From Trichopria drosophilae (Eukaryota > Arthropoda > Insecta > Hymenoptera > Diapriidae), in contig CM059587.1 in NCBI GenBank assembly GCA_030407085.1, positions 104,305,501 to 104,369,500 of the forward strand: a stretch of 64,000 nt of DNA, written 5' to 3'. Numbering within the stretch: the first letter of the stretch is position 1; each line of letters opens with the position of its first letter. Below, piece after piece: positions 34,701 through 46,800 of the stretch. The notes under the pieces are model-generated. The model saw only the letters and a program-made list of their open reading frames with translations. It searched no databases and was not told where the DNA came from. A program made the translations under genes and the position numbers.

Positions 34701-36340
34701 GATTGCAAAGGTTTTTTTTTATATATCCGATGGTTTTCGTCAACAAATGGGATATATGTTCCAGTTTAAGCTAACCTGATATCAATCTATAAAATCGTTC
34801 CAATTTGACCAACCTTAAAAGTTCTTGTGAAATATTTGTTGGATTTAATTTATTTATTGTTCTGTAGTAATGTTACTTTTTAATAAAATCGAGTTTAAAT
34901 CTCAATTCGTCGGTGAGACGCATCTATTTTTAAATATTATTCATCACAGGAAGTTATTTTCTGAGTAGAATCCGGATCCTATGTCTGAATTGAAATATTT
35001 CAGTTTACATAATGGGAATTTGGTGTCTTTGGGGTTATGTATGATAGAGTCGTGATTTTTGTTAAATTTTTAAGGTGTATACGTATGCATTCAATAGATC
35101 TTTTGAAATTTGTACTTGGCCATTTTTGGTTCGCAGAAGACGGTTAAAATATTGAAATAATCATAGTAAATGTAAAAAAAAGTAATAAATTATTTAAATT
35201 GGCAAAAATACACTCTTTTTGAGGACGAGATGAGTTAAAATGTCCATAGTATTATCAGAAAAAAATGTTGATGATTATCTAAAACTAATTTCCATGACTA
35301 ATAGTTTGTTTACGAGTGAAAAATTCAGACGTATTCGAACGGATTCGACTTTTACATAAGTCATTTTAAAAATTCCCGACAATCTCAGGACTTTTTTGTT
35401 TGTCAATGTGCCATTTTTAACTGTTATTTTAATAATGCTTTGATAAACATTAAACTTTTTATTTAAAATTATTCTTTCTGAATTTAAATGAATAAAAATT
35501 ATAAATTTTACGTACACTTTAAGTCGTTTTTTTAAATTTTATTCATTTTAAGACAGTTCTAAAGGGAATTTCATATCATATAATATTACGAATAATTCGT
35601 TTCCCAAAACGGTACATAGTAGCTATCGATATTTAGTTTGCGCAACCACTAAATCATTTATCATTATCAAACATAGCTATTGCAGAAAGGGAAGCCAAAA
35701 TTACAAATCCTCATCGGATATATTTCTCATAGAACACCACAATGCACTAGCCGAGGAAAGCCACTACTTAAAGTCAATATTACTTCTCTCAGAATGCAGG
35801 ATATTTGTCTCTAGTTACCAGCTTATGAGTACGCCTCTTATAACTGTTTAAAAGCGAATTTCTGGCTAGATAGATCAAATGAGCCATAAATTTCTCGTTT
35901 CGAAACTGCATAACAGAAACACTTAAAACAAAGTGTGGTCAATTTTGATTGAACCGCTGTGAACTGCTGAGCTTAACTAATAGCGAAACTGTTGCTTTTC
36001 CCACGCGGTTTTCTGACGTCACCTGTCAGTAGATCCCAAGTGATCAAACTTTGATTTAAGTTCTCGAAACTTTGCTCCGTTTCGGTAGAATAATTACGTG
36101 TACTGGACACAAAATGGTTTTCCCGCTAGCAAGATTGTTACAACTCTATTTAAAATTGAACATCAAAACTTCAATTAATGAAAAACTTTATTGAATATAA
36201 TCCGCGAAAATAATAAAAGTTACCCGAAATATGATTTATTTACTGATTGTTAAAAAAGTAAAACGTAACAATGAAATGTAAATTCAAAATTTGCTTCCAT
36301 TGGAATATTTTACGTTGTTTTCATTTTGTCCCGATCGTGG
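28781..36340. other. No supported gene; mixed CpG-containing and AT-rich DNA
   Basis: The open frames here (longest 121 codons, at 32612-32977 on the + strand) have no recognised family and no coding-like composition. About 30540-32560 is markedly more AT-rich and repetitive in style. A direct repeat of about 30 bases lies at 29294 and 29366. A hairpin TCACCGACAG/CTGTCGGTGA lies at 32796-32822. A full CRE, TGACGTCA, is at 36014-36021. Confidence 0.4.
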
Positions 36341-36398
36341 TAATACGATTCCTTCGGAGGTTTTCCCGAAGGAATCGTATTAATCATCCTTCGGGAAA
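36341..36398. repeat. Two overlapping, mutually exclusive hairpins
   Basis: TAATACGATTCCTTCGG (36341-36357) pairs perfectly over 17 bp with 36366-36382, around an 8-base loop. TTTCCCGAAGGA (36362-36373) also pairs perfectly over 12 bp with TCCTTCGGGAAA (36387-36398). Both structures need the CCGAAGGA segment at 36366-36373, so only one can form fully. Confidence 0.85.
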
Positions 36399-36726
36399 TG
36401 CTGTCTCTCAACGGAAATATCATCTCGGTGCCCGGTTCGTTTCCTATTGCTTGGTCAGAATATCAAACTGACTTATTTCAAATAACACGAATACCTGTAG
36501 CGGAAAGAACATCATTATGAATGGCACCGCGGTGTGTATTCTTACAACTACTTTTCGCTGGTTATATTCGCAAAGATAATGCATTCGATATAAGATGTGG
36601 CATTATTCGGTCGTCAGTAATGTGCAATTTCTTTTGTGGTATAATCAAGTCTGCGTTATGAATTATTTATATTTCTTTTGAATACTCTTCAATTCCGTTA
36701 CAACGGGACACGGAAAAAACGGGTTG

Positions 36727-36819
36727 TACTACTTAAGTAGTATGGTCCTAACGTCTTTTATACGCGCCGTGACTACTTAAGTAGTTGGTCTCATCACTCC
36801 GCGTCTTACTACTTAAGTA
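36727..36819. repeat. Three spaced copies of a CTACTTAAGTAG palindrome
   Basis: TACTACTTAAGTAGTA (36727-36742), ACTACTTAAGTAGT (36772-36785) and TACTACTTAAGTA (36807-36819) share the centre CTTAAG, with centres 44 and 36 bases apart. Each is self-complementary over 12-16 bases, except for the outer part of the third. The arrangement suggests a cluster of dimer binding sites. Confidence 0.8.
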
Positions 36820-37259
36820 TCCCTAACAATCTATTTTTTTTTATGTTATAACTGCTAAAATCAAACTCCCGACATATAAAAAAAAGATCAATTTAAAAGT
36901 CATTAGAGTAGCTTTTTGATCAACAATCACGGTGAATTTCGACATCCGAAACTATCCTGTACACGGTAGCTAAAGTTGTTTAGAAATGTCGGCCTTACGG
37001 TACAGCTATTAATCTTTCAGGAGATTATGGCTGTCGTGGGCTTGGCATATCAGTTTCCTGTTTAACTTCCACCCTTCGTATCGCGACGGCTGCATGTATG
37101 CATAAAACTGGATGAACTCCACATTATCCATAAATTGGAAATGCTAAGGAACAAAAAATACGTTTTTTACACGCGTTTGCCGGTCGGCTCCAAAATTTTC
37201 ATTTTTTGACATGGATCATTTTTTTGAAAGGCCATTTTGTATATAATCGACGGACAATC
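36820..37259. other. No gene seen
   Basis: Non-coding sequence between the palindrome cluster and the G-rich patch. No features recognised. Confidence 0.4.
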
Positions 37260-37610
37260 TTTTCACCGGAGCAGGGGGGAGGGGGAGGGAGAAAATTACG
37301 CAGATTATAGTAGCCTAACGAGCAATTCAGGGGTGTATCCGCGATACTATTCGTGGTCGACCTCGTTTCGTCTACTTACACCTGTAACTGCAAACGCCGC
37401 TCCGATTAATCGATAAGCATCCGTGATTCCGGTGTGACGCAAGAAGCGTGGGTGGGGACGGGCGTAAGCGAGAGGTCGGCGAAAAGCGGCAGCAGCCGCG
37501 TCATACGAACGGGTGGTGGACCAGGACGGTAAGGGGGCAAGGGGGCGTGGGGCTTGGGGCTGGGGGAGGGGGAGGGGGGAGCACCGACATGGAATTGTCT
37601 GGTAAGTCGT
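37260..37610 (+). promoter_or_regulatory. GC/CpG-rich patch with G-quadruplex runs and a splice donor
   Basis: Seven runs of 4-6 G's lie within 37533-37579 on the + strand, with loops of 1-4 bases, which is a very strong quadruplex motif. A second G-rich run lies at 37274-37289. CpG density is well above the surroundings. A good donor, TCTG|GTAAGT, sits at 37601/37602, just after an ATG (37588) that would encode MELS before the junction. This looks like a first exon and promoter region, but no partner exon is identified in the window. Confidence 0.35.
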
Positions 37611-39705
37611 CGGTTTTCCAACATTTTAAGTTCACACTACCCGTTTTTCCGACCACGAGTCACCCATCCAAGGAACTGTCTTTCCATCTCGGTCGAGCTT
37701 AAGTGAGACCAAGTTCACGCGTTCGAGCCCGACAGCAAAAATTAAATGCTTAGAGAAAAGAGAACGAGCGAATGACGCATGAGAAGGTCCTACTTGGACA
37801 CGAAAAACCAACGAAACACTTCGCCGTTTCGATCGACCGAAACCGAGGCAATCTTAAAAATTGTCCGAAACGTAAGATATAAATTTATTACAAAGGACGT
37901 AAAATAGAGCAATAATCAAAGAAACGTTAGCATATTATATAATTATTTCTAATACGAATTAGCTGAAGATTCTAAATAATGGCGTAAAAGCAATGGTACG
38001 TAAAACCCCTACCTTACGTTTATCCGTTGAATCATGTGTACTTTCCCAAACCCACAGGAACAATGTAGGTCATTCATAAAAACTTTGTATTTTGTAATAC
38101 TGAAGAAGAATGTCCATGGCGAAACGCGATGGCGTCCAAATAACGCTTAAGTGAAAACAGTCGGTATGAGTCAGACATGTACATTCTTTTCTTAAATTCC
38201 ATTTTAAAAAAACAATTTTTCAAAATTTTTTATATAAGTTTCAGTAATAAATGATCTTCAATGTCATCGTTCTTCTTTTTTTACTAACTCCACTTCTCCC
38301 TAAAACATTCGCGATTTACGAGTTGCGCTTTTACGTGGGAAACAAATATTTCATTCAGGAAGGCGTTGGAGTCATGTTCCTAAAGCGGAACATGGTTACA
38401 AAGGACGAAAAGACTGTAAACTTACTGCGTATAAACCCGTAACGCCGAAAACTCAAAGCTTGACTCATTGAAAATTATAAAAAAAATAGTATGAGGCAAG
38501 GACACTATAAGCAAATTGAGAATCAAACGAACGTTACTCGGCAAGCAATATATTTTATGAGAACAACATAATTCCCGAAGTAAACACCAAAGTACCAATT
38601 ATTTAAGGTGATATATGCATCCGTGAAGGCACGAATACGATATTCAACAAATATCTGTCACTTTCATGCCTACAAGGTGACGCATAACTTTACGCATATT
38701 TTTTTGTAGAAAAAAAGGCACATACAGATACAAATCCAAACACTAAATGACACAATATGCACCGAACAAAGCCGCAAATATTTCCGTATGTGTGTGCGCG
38801 TGTGCATGCGTGCTCAAGTTGTCTAAGAAAAGGCGTTTCTTAAATAAACAAAAAATAATGATGGAACATACATAAAAATGTCGTTACAACGAGAATAAAT
38901 AATGCAACTAATATAGTAGCGCGGGTGAAGAAAGTGACAATCAAAGCTGAAACGCGAGTGGGGATGAAAGCGCAAAAATGAAAGATCGAAGCGAAGTGCT
39001 AATAAAAGGCTACGAAAAAGGTGTCAGGGAAACGAAACGACTGAGAAGATATCAAAGCAAGAAAAAGATCCCAAAGAGGTGGCTAAATTGAATAAAAGCA
39101 TAGATGTGAATATCAAAAATGAACGAACGATTGCGCCTGCCCGCCGCGAATATGAGCTACCGTATATGGCTTTTTCGTGTACCAAGTGCATCCGTGTGCG
39201 AGTGTGTGGATGAGGTCTTCATCGTGAGTATGCATATGCGCACGTGTGTTCGAATAATCAACAAAGAAATCCACTTTAAAACTGTTACGTTATATGAAAC
39301 CTATTGGAATTGAAATTTCAAAATGACGAAGTCGAAAAAAATCGTCTTTTCTTCTCTCTTCGGTAACGTGGGTACGATAATGGCCATTTTGTACGTGCAG
39401 ATGAACATTTTTGTGCGTATGTTATATATAAATGCTACTTATTTCGCAGTCATGTTTTGAATGATAATCATATCATCGTTGTCACTAATTACGTGTTAGC
39501 TATCCTATATCGCCTTTACTACCATAATCATTAACGTTACATTGATCTGTTATAAATTAAAATATTAAGAAAGCAGTTGGTAGGTTACAAAATTTGAAAC
39601 TTCCGCAGTTTCCTTGTAAGCTATTCCATGTATTTGTGGTTTCATTGAATCTGTGCGACATTATTATTTCTGTGTTTTCGTGAAAGAACAAAAAATTTGG
39701 AGTTA
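37611..39705. other. No supported gene
   Basis: Short frames only. A TG-rich tract with mixed GTGTGCGCGTGTGC lies near 38788-38805. CpG-containing sequence resembles that on both sides. Part of this stretch could be the intron after the putative donor at 37602. Confidence 0.35.
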
Positions 39706-40165
39706 GCTTCATGAGGTCCGGTGTAGTGCTTTTTGATCATGTTATTCGTACATAGTAAATCTATTAAATATGAAATGCGATGGTCCATTCTTTCGTCTCT
39801 TGAGCTCCCACTATGCTTGAAGAAGCAAACTTTAAGGTCAAAGGGACAATACTCAATTTCCATGGTATTTTCCTCAAAAATAGACTATAAATTAATTTGT
39901 TTGGACCTCATTAATGACTTTCAGAGCATTTGTTTCCTAGAATGCATTGAACGCCAAGTTTGCTTCATCAGGCCGGGTGAAGTGCTTTTCGAGCATGTTA
40001 TTCTTACACGGTAAATGCATTAAACATGCAATTCGATGGTCCATCTCTTCATGCCCTTAGCTCCCGCAAAGTTTCATGAAGCAAACTTAAAGGTCATAAA
40101 TGACGTTAAGAGCATTTGTTTCCAATGCGTTGAATGCCGAGTGTGCTTCATCAGGTACGATGAAG
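39706..40165 (+). repeat. Imperfect tandem duplication, about 2 copies
   Basis: The block starting GCTTCATGAGG at 39706 recurs as GCTTCATCAGG at 39962, and its first bases recur at 40145. Both copies share GATGGTCCAT, AGCTCCC, GAAGCAAACTT, AAGGTCA and AGAGCATTTGTTTCC in the same order. The first copy holds an extra segment of about 70 bases near 39845-39910, so the periods are 256 and 183. Confidence 0.85.
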
Positions 40166-41609
40166 CACAGGAACTGAGAAGTTTGTATTTTTAATTGTCA
40201 TTAATTCTTCTCCTCATAATTGGAGTTCCTAATATACACAATGAAATTGATTACAAAAATCCCAGAAGTATTTGAAGCGCAAAACACAATGATAACCAAC
40301 AAACTTGGAATAGAAAGTGATAGCTTCTAAATCAACAAATTGCTGATTAATTGTTAGCGACTTTATATAACGCAGGCACGACATTATAAAATTCTTTCCC
40401 TACGTTAATGTCCAATTTCCAGATTTTTACAGGAAGCAATAGAATCAAAATCTTAAGAGATCAGTATTCCCGTGCCTTCGTTATATAAAATATCATATGC
40501 AACATGGCGAGATGACAGAATTAAAAAAAAACTTGACTTTCGCCCTTGTTGCGTAATGGACTATTACGGCTCCATTGTGATAAATTGTCGATATGTTCTG
40601 TGGCCATCAATGTGCACGAATGAAAGGAACGCATGTTACGTCCGTGCTTTCACATACTTCATTGGACTTTATTCGTGACAGTGCACGCGAGTAATAAATA
40701 TAACGAGAGAAACGACGCGTCATTCCCACGAAACTTGCGGCAAACCCTATCGCGTTCGTATATTTGAGAAATTGAAAATCCGTGTTGAAATGTCTTTATC
40801 CACGTCGCGAGTCGTTAATGCGCGATTGTTCTTTCAGTTGATGACGTCAGACTGCCATTAATCTAACATATTCGATATATTATACCTACTATATAACATG
40901 TATATAATATAAAAGTTTTCGTCATACCCAGCATCGTTTTGTCGCGCCCGCGCAATTATTTCTCAGTACATCAAATGCTGGTCGCAAGCCCGAGCTTTTT
41001 TCCAAATGAATTCGGAGAAAAATTGGGCTGCTATGCTCAAGACATAAATAAAAGACGTCGCAGAGACGAATGAAAGTCGTTTTTTAATTTGTGGTAGACT
41101 TCAGTCTAAGTTGCCTGATTAGTCAAAATGGCTGGCGCGGACGTGACAAAAAAATGCGATTCATTTCAGGGGCGAAAGGACTTCGTTACGTGCGATCCTA
41201 CAGCTCTCGTATTCGGCAAACCTTGACTCCCTTGGCCTTGCCTGTGACTGAAGCTGCTATCGCGGGTATCTAGTGATTACGCCACCCTTCGTGCCCTTGA
41301 TGCAAAATGTACTATTTCGGAAACCTAAGTCGGTTCCTATGACGATAGGAGAATGCCACGAATCCGCAGAACTGTACAACACTATTCTAAACTGTGTCAG
41401 CGTAATAAATTAACCTTTTGTTCTCACTTTACTTTCGAGAAAAGACGTCAATGTATATAAAACCTCCTTAGTAGAGTTCGACCTCACGACTAACCCATGT
41501 AACTAAATTCGACGTGCAAAATAACGAATGGAGTTAATCATGTAAAGTAATTCACAATAAATAACATTCTAAATACTATATGATACACTATATAAATCAA
41601 TATACGGTT
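40166..41609. other. No supported gene
   Basis: Short open frames of 60-68 codons with no recognisable family. A full CRE palindrome, TGACGTCA, lies at 40842-40849. Confidence 0.4.
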
Positions 41610-41611
41610 TC

Positions 41612-41668
41612 ACATATAAATAAATAAATAAATATATATATATATATATATAAATAAATATAAATACT
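41612..41668. repeat. (TAAA)n/(TA)n microsatellite
   Basis: A run of TAAA units, then TA units, then TAAA again. Simple low-complexity DNA. Confidence 0.95.
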
Positions 41669-43817
41669 TTTTGAATTATTATCCAGATACGTATAAGGAC
41701 TATTCTTAAGGAATCATTCGCCTGTTCGTACGTTACAAGTTCGCGAAGCGGGTGAAAACAATGAGAAATAATCTAGTGCGAGCATTTCGTAATCAGCATA
41801 TTAAACAATATGTATTCCTGATCGTTCACTGGCGCGCGATAATCTACACAATTTAGATAATAGCGACATTTAATATTTCGTTGATCTTCCCGATGAAAAA
41901 GAGAAATCTATAAGTGTACGTGCGTGCACGCATGTAAATACGATTTGCGACGCATCTCTCCTTTCTGTAAAGGACTTAGGGACTTGGCGAATCAAGCGAC
42001 GGAATCTATAATACAATTACCCGCGTGTATTACCTGTGACTTATTATTAATGTGGAACTGCACTTAATTAAGGCGAACGTATAAACGACGTGGGGATTTT
42101 CGTTACATGTCCACCACATTTCGTAGTTTTATGAAACGAGAAAACAACGCGGTTGGGAATATTCCATTCCGACTCTGCTCGTTAGAAAATAGGTTTTAGG
42201 GATAATCGGATGGCTTACGTTTGTGAAATTTTAAATATCGTTTGATCCTTCGTAATTTTATTCCCATGATGAAACGTTGATGTAAATATAGTAATATTAC
42301 ATTTCTTGTAATCTGAGAAATATTTTCGAGTGCCTACCTAACAAATACAAAGATATCTTTGGGATGTATAAAAGATATCTTGCCGAGCACCATAACGATT
42401 CGTCTTTCCGGCAACTTACGCAACGTATATCTAATCGAAGCCATCGTAAGAATGTCTTTTATATAGTTTCAAGATATGTTTTAGACAGCCAAGGTATCTA
42501 ACGACATGACTATCAATTAATTTAACACGTTGTTTCATTTCAACATCGTCGATGCAGTAGACATTTTGGATTTTTAAAATATTATTATTTTATCTATATC
42601 TGGATTATCCGGATCGGATTTCTTATACGCGAACTGAGACAGTATCGGATTTATTGGTAACATTACGGTTTCGTTTTGCATTATGGTCTGTTTTTGTAAC
42701 GATATGTACATTTTGAGATGTTTTTCGCTGATAAGTTATCGATGTTTTGATATTACTAACACTAAAAAGCTTGAGTTTAATGACTTAGTTATTCGTTATA
42801 ATTCGTTGTTGAATTGCGCAATTTACTCTCGCTCGTAACTCCTGCTCGATATTATCTGCATCATGCAATTCCATGCATGGTGAACTTACTAAAGAAGACT
42901 GTATCGCCACGAAAAGATGTAATCATCTTTATTTGCTTGATTATATTGAAAAGTGATGATGATGTAAACACAGAAATTACGAGAGAAATAAATCGTGCGA
43001 TACAAATGAACTGTGATGACTAACTACACTTTGTAGACTCGATTTGAATTGCGTCCGTGTTTAGTAGTTTTGGTTAGACGTATTACGAATTTTATTAGTA
43101 GAATAATTTTGATCTAAATTTATGTAATACAGTGTGTATAAGAGAAACGATCTGTGCGTGATTTTTACGTGATCGGAATGGACATGGTCTATTCTGTAAC
43201 ACGTCAATTTGAAATTTTGTGATTCCAATTTCTGTACATTGACGTCCTGTTGCCCTGCGTTCTGCCCACAAAACGATCTCAATTTCCACTACCTCGGTTT
43301 TCAATTAGCGAGTGTCCGTTTTTTTTCACCTCGTTCCTCAAGGATGTAGGTACGCAATAAAACGCATTCACTATGATTTCGAAAACGAGGGAACATTTGA
43401 ATTTGAAAAGTTTTATGACCATCGGAATTGAACTGTATCGAGCGATTCAATTTATGTGACCGCACCGATGTACATTTCTTTAGGTGTTATTTATGGAAAG
43501 CGTATGAGTTGAACTTTCTCAGTTCGTATAACTTTTCAATCAACAAGTTGTATAAATGTATATCGACTTACTACTTCGTAATTATAAATTTGTTATCAGT
43601 ACCACTTACTAGTACTGAATGTATTCTCCACCTATAGCGTTAATTTATAGTAATTGTTACTTCATTGTTAGACGCGCCTTTTGCGTTTGTTAAACTCTGT
43701 TATATTTGTAAAGGGATGTATAATTATTTGCGATCTGATGTGTTATATATGTTTAAAATTATTGCAAACGAATATAAGCGTAATAGTAAAACTGAAGTTC
43801 TGTAATATATTTGTAAT
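41669..43817. other. No supported gene; possible distal 3' UTR
   Basis: No coding signal. The sequence contains several TGTAAATA (Pumilio-type) elements, for example near 42281, and ends at a strong poly(A) signal. Whether it is transcribed is unknown. Confidence 0.35.
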
Positions 43818-43823
43818 AATAAA
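43818..43823 (+). terminator. Poly(A) signal candidate
   Basis: AATAAA is followed 25-40 bases later by a T-rich GACGTTTTTTACA element, a good match to a cleavage and polyadenylation site on the + strand. The DNA becomes AT-rich and repeat-like soon afterwards. Confidence 0.4.
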
Positions 43824-43850
43824 ATATATTTACTGAATTACATCATATTT

Positions 43851-46800
43851 GACGTTTTTTACATCCTGCGTCATTGTTAAAAGTAAAATACTTTTTACGT
43901 TAATTTAGGATAATCGAGAACAATATTAAAGGCCCTAACATTTACTTAGTTGCGCTCTACTACAAGAATTAAATGGTAAGTCGTAGTCATTAAGAGTAAA
44001 CATAATCAAATGTACTTACTGACTCGAATAATCGATTTAGCCACTTCTTCGCAATAATCAAATGTAGATATTTAAGGTTAGTAACTTACATATCATTCAT
44101 GGAGTAAAAATTTCAATATTTTATTTTCAGTGTATTACACGAGAAAATAAGCATTCGTTAAGAAAGATTGAATGTTTAGTACTTTTTTAATGGAATGTAG
44201 AATGTTGATCTGAATTTTTATTTCGGACAGCATCAACCATTATAAGAAAAATAAACATAAATTTACATTATTATGAAATAGATTTTATTACATATTGTTT
44301 TCGAGGAAACAAGAAAAGTCTAGGTCTTCGTAAGTTTTAATAAATTGTACTTTATATTATAAAACCTTTAAGGGGGATATTATTTTGATCAATATTCCAA
44401 ACTAGATGAGAGCCAGATTATTACAATTCTTCGTAAAACTCCCGTATACAGCTTTAAAAAACTATGTACACTGAAATAAACCTTTTTGGTACGATCGATA
44501 GCTTGAAAAAAATCTTGTCCGTTTGCAACTAGGTAGTAAAATAGTCGCTTTGCTCGGACATCAAACTCGCAATTGTCGACAAACGCCTATTCTCTTTAGT
44601 TGCATACTATTATCTCATACGAGAGCGTACTATTTTTATCTCTCGATAGGATGCAATATAGTATTTTACACTCAAACTGTGAGGATATTTATTTTGTTCT
44701 CCAGAGAGAGAAAGTGCCATTGATCCTGCGAAACAGTAAACAAAAGAGTATTTTACGATCAGTGCGTGATAAACTTAGTTGGCTCCGTCTTAAAATTATT
44801 TTGCTCCCTAGGGAAAGAAAATGCAATTTTATGCACAGGGTCTGAAAAGAGTAGATTACGAAACAAGTGTACGAGGTACGTGATTTTCGCGCCAGTAAAA
44901 CCTGTGAGAACGTAAATGTCTCACAGGAAGTTGAAAAACATGATTTGTGTTTCTTATTCAGGAAACTATAAATATAAAGGCATTTATTGACATTTTATTT
45001 ATTTTATGGGGTATGTTAGAGGAAATAAATGAACATTTTATGATGAAAATGAATCCATTACTTTGAAACATAAAAGTGAAAAATAAATGAGGCAAATATA
45101 TATTTCAGCAAAATTGTTTTTCACATGTCATTAATTTTAGAAAAACAATTTTATATTAAAATATTTCGTTTTATTTTTAATACCAAGCACACATATTTGA
45201 TATAGTAGAAAGCACATGTTCAGTGGAAGATATGGAGGTATTATCGAAATATATTTCTGCTGAATTAAATAAATTAATGTAATACCATGAATGTGTTCAT
45301 GCTTTTGCAAAGTACCCCACGAAACCGAGGAATTTAATTTGGTTTTCATACTCTACGAATATCGCGTGTTAATTTTGCTTTTGGTAATGTCATTAATGAT
45401 CTTTTAATTAAACATATGGTGAAAAATTGTTAATAATATTCGAATTAATTTCTCGAAAGTAATTTTACTAAAAAAAATATCAATCCAAAAATATGTTCGC
45501 TGCAGTTATTTTTGCAAAAAACTAAGAGTTATTTTTATTGCAGTTATACTTTCAAAGATATTTTTGAAAATTTATTACATATTAAAGTCTCTTTCGTAAG
45601 ATGGCAATGATAACAATAGAATTTTTAGAGACATTGACTTGTAAGATTCAAAATAACAATAAAAATGTAACGTATTAAACTTTTAATTATTAAATTTCAA
45701 CGTAAAATTTGCGCCACGTTGAATCCTTTATTTATATATGCATAATTCAGCAGAAAATACATTAAACCAACTTTTGTGTACACTAAAATATCAGGTTTAA
45801 AAAAGGTTAGCGATAATCCTTTGAACGTCAGAATGGTCAATTGGAAAAAATCGATAGGATTTAAATTTCTCATTTTTAATGGACAATTTGGGGTAATGGG
45901 ATTTTAAATCCTTTATCTACAGAGAGCAATATCATAGTTCAACCGTCGATTATGATCAAAATTTCAGCTACATGCACTTCTATCTACTTTTTCCGAGATT
46001 CAAATACAGTATACAGTACTAAGTTATTATTTTTGTTTATGCTACTTTCTGTATGTTAGAGTAAATATTTTTCATAACGAAGTTAACAGGACGTCAAAAA
46101 TTACAAACATCATTTATATCGCGACATGGTTTAGTATTAATGAAAAATTAAGAGAGAAACTTGGATCTGAATGCAATGATCAAAGTTTTTATTTTCGAGT
46201 TGTCAATCTTTAGAAAATGTTTATATGTTTAATCCCTTATTCTTCAAGATAGCACCATCCTGATATGTTTATTATCTTATTAAACAGGCTCAAAACGTAC
46301 ATTTCCAAAACAATGCACTAAAAATTGAACATTCTGATGTTACTTCAAATAGCTTTGTTGAATGTATCTCTAATTATAATTTAAATTACGTTTCTTAATT
46401 AAAATTAAACTAAATTAATAATTGTGATGTTTGATGAATTATATTAATGTAAATTAATTTTATTTAGTGAAGTGATCAATTTCTTTCTTTCTCTCACCTT
46501 TTTCTTAAGTCCAACATAAAATAGTAATATAAAAATAATTAGATTGATATGGAAATATTTGCATATGTACCTAATAAAAGCATCAATTGTAATTTGTGAG
46601 AAAAATAACTTAAAGAATGAAGTAATCTAAATTTATTCTGCATATGTAACTGATTTTACTTATGGCCAAAAACTATGGAAGAAATGGCCAGTTCGGTTTA
46701 GTAAAAAGTTACAATTTTCTGGAAGATGTACTTTTTATGATTACGAAAAACTGCTTGAAGGCCAAAATGTACCGGACAACATCAGCTCTTATAGTTGCAT

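Noticed and set aside
37406..37702. Pro-rich (- strand) and Gly-rich (+ strand) frames over the G-rich patch
   Set aside because: They are low-complexity translations of the G-runs. The splice donor inside is the more meaningful signal.
37715..37735. Possible tRNA B-box (GTTCGAGCCC)
   Set aside because: No A-box or cloverleaf could be found at the proper distance upstream.
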